From Diatrype stigma (taxonomy: Eukaryota; Ascomycota; Sordariomycetes; Xylariales; Diatrypaceae), in NCBI GenBank assembly GCA_022225965.2, contig JAKJXP020000033.1:124001-188000 (forward strand): 64,000 nucleotides of DNA, written 5' to 3'. Numbering within the stretch: the stretch's first letter is position 1; every line of letters begins with the position of its first letter. The notes under the pieces were generated by a model. It was not told where the DNA came from and did not search any database. It worked only from the letters and a program-made list of their open reading frames with translations. Of the stretch, positions 58,528-64,000 are shown one piece after another. Made by a program: the position numbers and the translations under genes.

Positions 58528-60497
58528 AGCTTCTCATGATGCAGGCCAGAATATCGTAACATTCGACGCGTCAAGATTTGGAAGTTGTCAACTTTTGATA
58601 TTTGCCTAAATTAGGTACCAGCTGGAATAAAATGCTGCCTTGCGTGTTGGTAGTCGAGCGTGTGTACCTATGCTCGGCCGCCGAGCCTCGGCGGTCAAGG
58701 AGCCGAGTCGGATGCTGATCCTGGAAGTAGGCTAGACCAACAACTCCCTAGTGCTTATTGGTTATTCGAGAGGTCGAATTGCGACATTCCCGAAACCTGG
58801 AAGCGGCCGCTCCGGGGCTCTTCTCTTCACCGTACGAAGTACTCTATGATAAATAAACGGGTTGCCTGTGCATACGTAGGAAAACCTTCCTAGTGGATTC
58901 CGATATATATCGACTTGACTATTAAGTACGTAGGTCGCGGGTCTGTTCTTGTTAACGAGTGGAGCCAGAAATCGGCCTGAAAAGGGGCTGGGTATCCCTA
59001 TAACACCGCCAGTGCTTATCTTATCTGTTTCCCTACCAGCCCTTGCTATTTGCCCGATCCGTGTCAACCGCAGCCCCCAACATATAATCGCATCATAATC
59101 ATTCACCAAAACTTCGTGGTAGTAATACATAACATTTGAGTTATGGGGCCTTTGAAGTACTTCTAGCGCTATTTGCACCTTGAAGTAAGTTGTAATACAA
59201 GCCGTTCGGACGACCCAATCTCCAGGTGCTCTTGCAGACGAAACCCCTGAAATAGATTGACTCCTTTTAAGAGTAGTGTGCTATATCGAATGATACATTG
59301 CTCCAAACGGACAAATCAGCTACTAAGTAAGAACAAGGTAAAATACTACACCAATCACTAGCCTCTATGGGCTACAAGGGGGAGGGGCACGACCCTTATC
59401 ATAGCCATAGCCGCCTCCTAGTGTTAGTGGATAATTAGACCTAAGTAGATCTATATAGCCCCCTTCACGTTATCCACTGACGCTTTGCAAGGGAAAGGTA
59501 CTTCAAGAGGCATTCACTTTTAGCTATATCTGAAGTGTCTTAATGCGGATTCGTTTTGGTCTTCTTTCATTGCGACATTGATTATACGCATTGTATGGTA
59601 GCACAGCTGTCAGGAGCCGCTGCAAAGGGGTTTCCCAGTGTAGTTTGATGGCAATGATAAGTTGACAGAATCCATCTTTATCTTTTTTTTCTTTCCAAAC
59701 AAATGATTGGGCATAATATACTCTGGGGTGCTCGAGCTCTCGGTGAATGTGAGACTCTGATTCATTTAACAAACTGGCATTACCTTTATCTCAACGGCCT
59801 TTGATTCGGATACTCAACGAAGCCATAAATTGTAAGAAGGGGTATAGCAGCACAAGTCGGAAGCTAAGATTCCCAAGTGGCATTGTAGTGTTACGCCATG
59901 TAGCCGTAAGAGTGACTTCGACGTTTTAAGATGCACCAAGTCACCAGCGGATGATGCAGCACCATGGATACCAAAAATAGCTTTGACAACAACGGGAAGA
60001 TAGTCGAAAACGGGTGTGGTTTGGGGGAGATTGGTCACAAAGATGAGGTAAGTAGGGTTTATTCATAGCAAATACGGCTGGGGATACAATAAATCAATGA
60101 TTGCTTCGCTTACGGATTTACCTAGCATGGCATCATGGACAACATAATGATTCAATGATATTCCCGTAGAATCTTCGGGTCTCTACGCAGGTGAGGCAAT
60201 GGTCGCGCAACCATTCACTGACAACGGCGGTCATACACTCGAAATGGCCCGCGTCGTAGGCGACGTTACACTATTTGCCTGTATTCTGAGTAGCTGTGGA
60301 ATCCCCGTGCAATCACTCATGGGATGAATTTGAGTATCACAGAACAAGTGCATCGAAAATCCTAACGTGGCTATAAATAGTCTATCAAAGCCCCTTTGCT
60401 TTGGTTGTAAATTCTTGAGGATGGTCCAAGATATGCCGAAGAAGACCGTTTGGCCCATGACCAACTCGTTGATTAAAAATTCTCAGGTGTTGCGACA
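58528..60497. other. 2 kb divergent spacer, no firm gene
   Basis: Between the starts of the ABC transporter (-) and amidoligase (+). Leftward frames at 59524-59772 and 59814-60038 are open for 75-80 codons but carry no motif and could not be spliced into a convincing protein. Confidence 0.4.
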
Positions 60498-61676
60498 ATG
60501 TCGAGCTCTTCGCAGCCTCCGGCCCTTCGAGACTACCCGTCTCTCACTGATCTGACTGTTGGCATCGAGTTCGAGTTCTATGTCCACAGTAACGCCATCG
60601 AAATGCCGGCGGAAGAGGTAACTGATCTGACGGCTAGATCTGCAACAGTCCCAGCTCAGAGATTCGCGCAGGCAGCCACGTTCGTCAAGTCGATACTTGA
60701 CCAACTCAATTTGCAAAATCAAGTGGAAGTGTCGAATATGATCGAGGCACAAGCTGGGCGCACCATGAACGAGACCAGATACCAGACCTGGATCGTCACG
60801 ACAGACTCTGCGTTGACGCCAGTCCTTCAGGGCAACACTCTACCTTGGTTGGGATTGGAGGTCAAAACACCAATCATGTACAATAGGTCCGCTACCTACC
60901 GACAGCTCGATCGCGTTGGCAAAGCCCTTCGGGATTCCGCATACACGGGCTTTAACGATGAGTGTGGTCTCCACGTGCACGTAGGTAATGGAGACCAGGG
61001 GTTCTCAGTCCTTACCTGCCAGAAGCTCTTCTGTGTGCTATTTCTAGGTGGTGAGTGGATGTTGGACGTGCTGTTCCGCCCCGCGCGTCACAACAATCGC
61101 AATTGTCTCCCCATGGCGGAACAGGCTCGGGTGCTTTCGTCTCCCAACACTCATTTCTACCTGTCGGGAGAGGTTCCGACTGAGTGGTTCAATAGCTGCT
61201 TTCCCCAGGGCGTTATGCCAGTCGACGAATTGAGGCAGGAGGCCATACGGAAGATATGGAGGGCAGCAAGCGTACAAGAGTTCTACGAGGCGGTCAATGT
61301 TGGATACAGACATTCAGTCACATTTCAACATCTCACGATGGGAATAAAACCCACAATCGAATTCCGAAAGTCTGAGGGCAACCTGAGGCTGGAAGGCGAA
61401 ACGGAGTTCCTGCTTGTCTGGCCCCGGATCTGCGCGCGTCTTGTGGCGTTCGCAGTCGATGCCGACCTGGACGAGTTCAGAAGGGTTATCGCCGGCACGC
61501 GTGCCGCCTTGAGTGCTCCCACTGCCCCTGAGAGACTTCAACAGTTTCTGTTCACCATAAGATGCACTGATTATACGGTTCAGTGGCTAGTATACAGGGC
61601 CAATCTTTTGGAGAGAGAGAACGTGCAGGCAATGAATGGGGGTGCTATGGGTAATGCAACTGGGCAATGGCAATAA
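60498..61676 (+). CDS. putative amidoligase (Amidoligase_2 family)
   Basis: Intronless, 392 residues, no signal peptide or membrane segment, so probably cytosolic. It matches the putative amidoligase family, which has the glutamine-synthetase/glutamate-cysteine-ligase catalytic fold and is thought to join an amine to a carboxylate using ATP. Visible landmarks are the first metal/ATP-binding strand LTVGIEFEFY (residues 19-28), LGLEVKTPI, the His-rich strand CGLHVHVGNG near residue 156, and the Arg/Glu motif TIEFRKSEGNL near the end of the fold. The key acidic and histidine residues of this fold appear to be kept. The C-terminus ends Gly/Asn/Gln-rich. Its natural substrate is unknown for fungal members. 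It lies between a divergent ABC exporter and a convergent membrane-protein gene, but the 2 kb gap to the exporter gives no proof of a joint function. Confidence 0.82.
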   Translation: MSSSSQPPALRDYPSLTDLTVGIEFEFYVHSNAIEMPAEEVTDLTARSATVPAQRFAQAATFVKSILDQLNLQNQVEVSNMIEAQAGRTMNETRYQTWIVTTDSALTPVLQGNTLPWLGLEVKTPIMYNRSATYRQLDRVGKALRDSAYTGFNDECGLHVHVGNGDQGFSVLTCQKLFCVLFLGGEWMLDVLFRPARHNNRNCLPMAEQARVLSSPNTHFYLSGEVPTEWFNSCFPQGVMPVDELRQEAIRKIWRAASVQEFYEAVNVGYRHSVTFQHLTMGIKPTIEFRKSEGNLRLEGETEFLLVWPRICARLVAFAVDADLDEFRRVIAGTRAALSAPTAPERLQQFLFTIRCTDYTVQWLVYRANLLERENVQAMNGGAMGNATGQWQ

Positions 61677-62309
61677 GACATCACCCATGGTAGCTCACTG
61701 AAACAGCAAAGCAGCATCGTTTCCTCGACATGATTGGTTATTACTGTATACGATGGCCAACACCAGAAGGAAAATCGTTGGATTGGGCGTCTTGGGACAC
61801 TCTATTGGATAAGGGGTTTCCTGGAGACTGCCTGTGTTATGTTACACTTCGTGTTGATAGTAGGCGTTGTCAAAAGGGGGTGGGGCAATATGAGGGGTCA
61901 TGGGAGTCACAGCTTGGCGTTGAGTTCATATAGAGGCATGGATCAGTAGTTCAAGAGGTCCAATGTTTGTGGTTACTCTAATATACATATGATATTCATC
62001 CTGGTCTATGGTAGCTAATGTAGAATGCTTTCCCTCTAAACTTACATGCTAACGACTAAGGACCGACAAGACGTGACGGCCCTATTGATCAAGTTGCATC
62101 AAGGATAAGCAGATATGAGGGCCATAGGGCTATCGTATAAGACCCTTTTCCTGGCATCCCTAACGAAATCTGTTTTTCTTAGGTTATATGCGTTCAGACA
62201 CCTTAAACACGTCAAAGCTGGCCTGTCGACTTCGCCTCATATGAGCCCGTCAAAAGCACCCAATTACGCATTGAATAATCCTAAGAATACGAGGATTCCT
62301 AGCACCCCT
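61677..62309. other. convergent 3' spacer
   Basis: Between the 3' ends of the amidoligase gene (+) and the four-helix membrane protein gene (-). No coding frame or repeat was recognised. Confidence 0.5.
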
Positions 62310-62819
62310 TTACGACATCGCAACCATGAATCCCGCGAAATAGCACATCCACGACGGAAAATCAGCCACAAGTCCCCTGACAAGGTTCATGCGCACCCAA
62401 TCCACCATGGAAGCCTCGTTGTCCTTGTCCTTCTCGCTAATGCGCTTCACAATAGAAATATCACGGGGCCCGAAGGCAAAGTGCAGGGCGCCAAGCACGG
62501 CACCGGCGGCGTATAGGCACCCGGCTAAGCGTTGGTTGGCGCCCGAGGCTCCCGAGATATCCAGCCGGCTCCCCTCAACGACTAGGTTCGCGATGGCCGT
62601 GGCGATGCCGAGGGGGTACAGCGTGAGAACCATGGCGACTGATGGTGGAAACCAGCGGTCTTTGTACGCGGGGATGAGGCGGTTGGCCTCCGCCCTTAAG
62701 TCGGATCGCAAATTACCCCAAGGGCGGAGGTACAAGTCCTCTGCGACGGTGTACGTCACATAGGAAGTAGAGGCTAGCAGAGGGGCTACCCGGAGGAGGG
62801 GTGTAAGGTTTGGACTCAT
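62310..62819 (-). CDS. small four-helix membrane protein (DUF1772-like, tentative)
   Basis: Intronless frame of 169 residues from the ATG at 62819. It has four hydrophobic segments at about residues 5-25, 57-80, 97-115 and 150-168, separated by short polar loops; the first loop is RPWGNLRSDLRAEAN. Size, helix count and the loop pattern resemble the DUF1772/anthrone-oxygenase-like family of fungal membrane proteins, some of which act in secondary metabolism, but I cannot confirm the family signature by eye. There is no signal peptide apart from the first helix, and it is not part of a visible biosynthetic cluster. Confidence 0.65.
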   Translation of the reverse strand: MSPNLTPLLRVAPLLASTSYVTYTVAEDLYLRPWGNLRSDLRAEANRLIPAYKDRWFPPSVAMVLTLYPLGIATAIANLVVEGSRLDISGASGANQRLAGCLYAAGAVLGALHFAFGPRDISIVKRISEKDKDNEASMVDWVRMNLVRGLVADFPSWMCYFAGFMVAMS

Positions 62820-63162
62820 TGTTCTGATTGAAGGGACGAGTGAGAGTCCTAACTATTGAATGAGGTTGGTGGTAAAGTGAAAATGAGGTTGGCCCATCGC
62901 TTTACACGTATATCTACGCAGAATTTACGTGGGCTTATATTGGCGGCATGGAAATCGACTAACTAGTTTTGATCGTTACGTTGCTGTGCCACTTCCTGCG
63001 ATAGGTTAACTGTCCTGCAGATAAGACCCACGCCCCTGAGCCAAACTTGCAGGAGATGATCAAGAGATGACATGCTTCTATGATGGCTTTTTCAAGCTAC
63101 ACGTTCTATATGGTCAGCTCATAATGCCGTAGCCTTAACACAGAAATACTGAGTTATGAACT
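62820..63162. other. short spacer before the LTR-like sequence
   Basis: 343 bp upstream of the membrane-protein gene. No feature was recognised. Confidence 0.4.
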
Positions 63163-63371
63163 TGTCAGGGTTGGCGTCACGTGACCCCTACAGGGGCTCG
63201 TGAGGGGTATAAATAGAGGTCCGTACGGCTTCTGGGCTTCCGGGAAATCCTGGAAGGTCAGGTTTCAGACTGTTGTTAATACGAAAGGTTGCCCTGGCAC
63301 TCTGATCCTACACAAAAACTGACAGACTGAAACCTTTCCATTAAAGGTCAGACCGTCAGGGCGTCAGGGCA
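63163..63371 (+). repeat. probable LTR at the 5' end of another retroelement
   Basis: Starts TGTCAGGG and ends GTCAGGGCA, so it has TG...CA ends, with a TATA box in the right place for an LTR promoter (63208-63215) and a strong short palindrome upstream of it (CCCCTACAGGGG, near 63185). Only one copy is in the window, so the second LTR would lie beyond position 64000 if the element is complete. It is proposed from structure alone; a solo LTR or unrelated repeat is possible. Confidence 0.45.
63208..63215 (+). promoter_or_regulatory. TATA box of the probable LTR
   Basis: TATAAATA, about 45 bp into the LTR-like sequence, preceded by the palindromic GC-rich stretch. Confidence 0.4.
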
Positions 63372-64000
63372 ATTAGTTGGTTACGTTTGAAGTTATCGTC
63401 GTCGCCGCTACTTCGCTGCGTGTTCTCGTCGTCGCTACTGCTGTACGTATTACCCCGCTCCGACCGACTGCTGACGTGGCCATTTCAGTGATTTCTTCTT
63501 GGTGGGAAGGGCGCTTAACCTTCGCTGCTGCCAAGCTGAACGTTCGTGACGCCGTCGTTATACGAGTTGTTGCGAGCCAGATTCCTTTATCGAGTAATTA
63601 GAGTTATCGTTGATGGTACGAGTTGCTGCGAGCTAAATTCTTTTGTCGAGTGATTGAAATTGGCGCTATACGATTGCTTTGAAAGTTCGAAGCGAAGCCG
63701 TTGCGAATAAGTTGCTATATCGTTGCTTTGGAAGTTTGAAGCGGAATCGTTGCGAGCAAGCTGCTGTACCGTCGCTTTGAAAGTTCGGAACGGGATTGCT
63801 GCGAATGTATTGCTTTTTACGTCGATGGCCTTAGCGGTATACGAAACGTTTGCGAATAAGGCGCTATTGAGTGAATGCCTTCGAGCCGTTACTCGGTTAG
63901 ACCGATCGTGGCATCCGAGAAGGTAAGATGGCCAGATCGGATCGTGGCCGTTGTAAGTGCGCTGCTGGATCGCTGCGATGGGCTAGTTCGTGATGTTTAG
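63372..64000. repeat. probable element interior with 50 bp diverged tandem repeats
   Basis: From 63671 the sequence is built of units of about 50 bp starting at about 63671, 63721 and 63770, each reading CG(A/T)(T/C)GCTTTG(A/G)AAGTT(C/T)G then AAGCG/GAACG and TTGCGA. They differ mainly by transitions. Earlier copies of the GTTGCTGCGAGC phrase lie at about 63568 and 63623. Frames through this stretch are short and repetitive. It is read as the start of the body of the element begun by the LTR-like sequence. Confidence 0.5.

Noticed and set aside
59524..60038. Two consecutive leftward frames upstream of the amidoligase
   Set aside because: I could not find donor and acceptor sites that join them into one protein, and neither resembles a known family.

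Overview
This window is a piece of filamentous ascomycete nuclear DNA (Pezizomycotina, most likely a Sordariomycete). The evidence is the gene content, many short introns of about 50-130 bp with GTRNGT donors and CTAAC/CTGAC-like branch sites, GC-rich exons set in AT-richer spacers, fungus-only families (2EXR proteins, Zn2Cys6 regulators, Mms22/Mus7) and a decayed LTR element whose LTRs differ only by transitions, as expected from repeat-induced point mutation (RIP). I cannot name the genus. Exon coordinates were built by hand from splice signals and reading-frame phase.

Layout. 1-2.8 kb is non-coding and rich in short TACC/GGTA runs. 2.8-4.6 kb (-) is RVB1, a RuvB-like AAA+ ATPase. 8.3-9.7 kb (-) is a 2EXR-domain gene broken by a one-base frameshift. 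10.7-12.8 kb (+) is a glutathione S-transferase whose second intron holds a 1.09 kb Ty1/copia-type miniature LTR retroelement. 12.8-19.2 kb is gene-poor, with one small secreted cysteine-rich protein gene (15.0-15.4 kb, -) and an unrecognised partial gene (16.4-17.2 kb, -). 19.2-25.3 kb holds a secreted CE1-type esterase (+), a Zn2Cys6 regulator (-) and ORC5 (+). 25.9-28.5 kb (-) is the eight-exon glycogen branching enzyme. 29.9-31.9 kb is a RIP-decayed LTR element.

32.4-50 kb is the conserved core: the mitochondrial ClpX homologue (+), COX5 (-), a 70-residue single-helix protein split by an intron (-), the 2,225-residue Mms22/Mus7 repair protein (+) and a mitochondrial tandem AAA ATPase whose first AAA module has lost its P-loop (+). 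51.0-52.5 kb (+) encodes a C2H2 zinc-finger protein. 53.3-58.5 kb (-) is a ten-exon ABCC/MRP-type transporter. 60.5-61.7 kb (+) is a putative amidoligase. 62.3-62.8 kb (-) is a small four-helix membrane protein. The window ends in what looks like the 5' end of another LTR retroelement (63.16 kb onwards).

Most genes are independently transcribed housekeeping loci: chromatin and replication (RVB1, ORC5, Mms22), mitochondria (ClpX, COX5, AAA ATPase, possibly the 70-residue protein) and glycogen (branching enzyme). The accessory component (GST, secreted protein, CE1 esterase, zinc-cluster regulator, ABCC transporter, amidoligase) lies next to the transposon-bearing spacers. No CRISPR array, operon, rRNA or tRNA gene was recognised. 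The most notable items are the retroelement landed between the branch point and 3' splice site of the GST intron, its half-tRNA-type primer-binding site, the inactive-plus-active AAA pair, the stand-alone amidoligase, and three genes that only appear after splicing is worked out.
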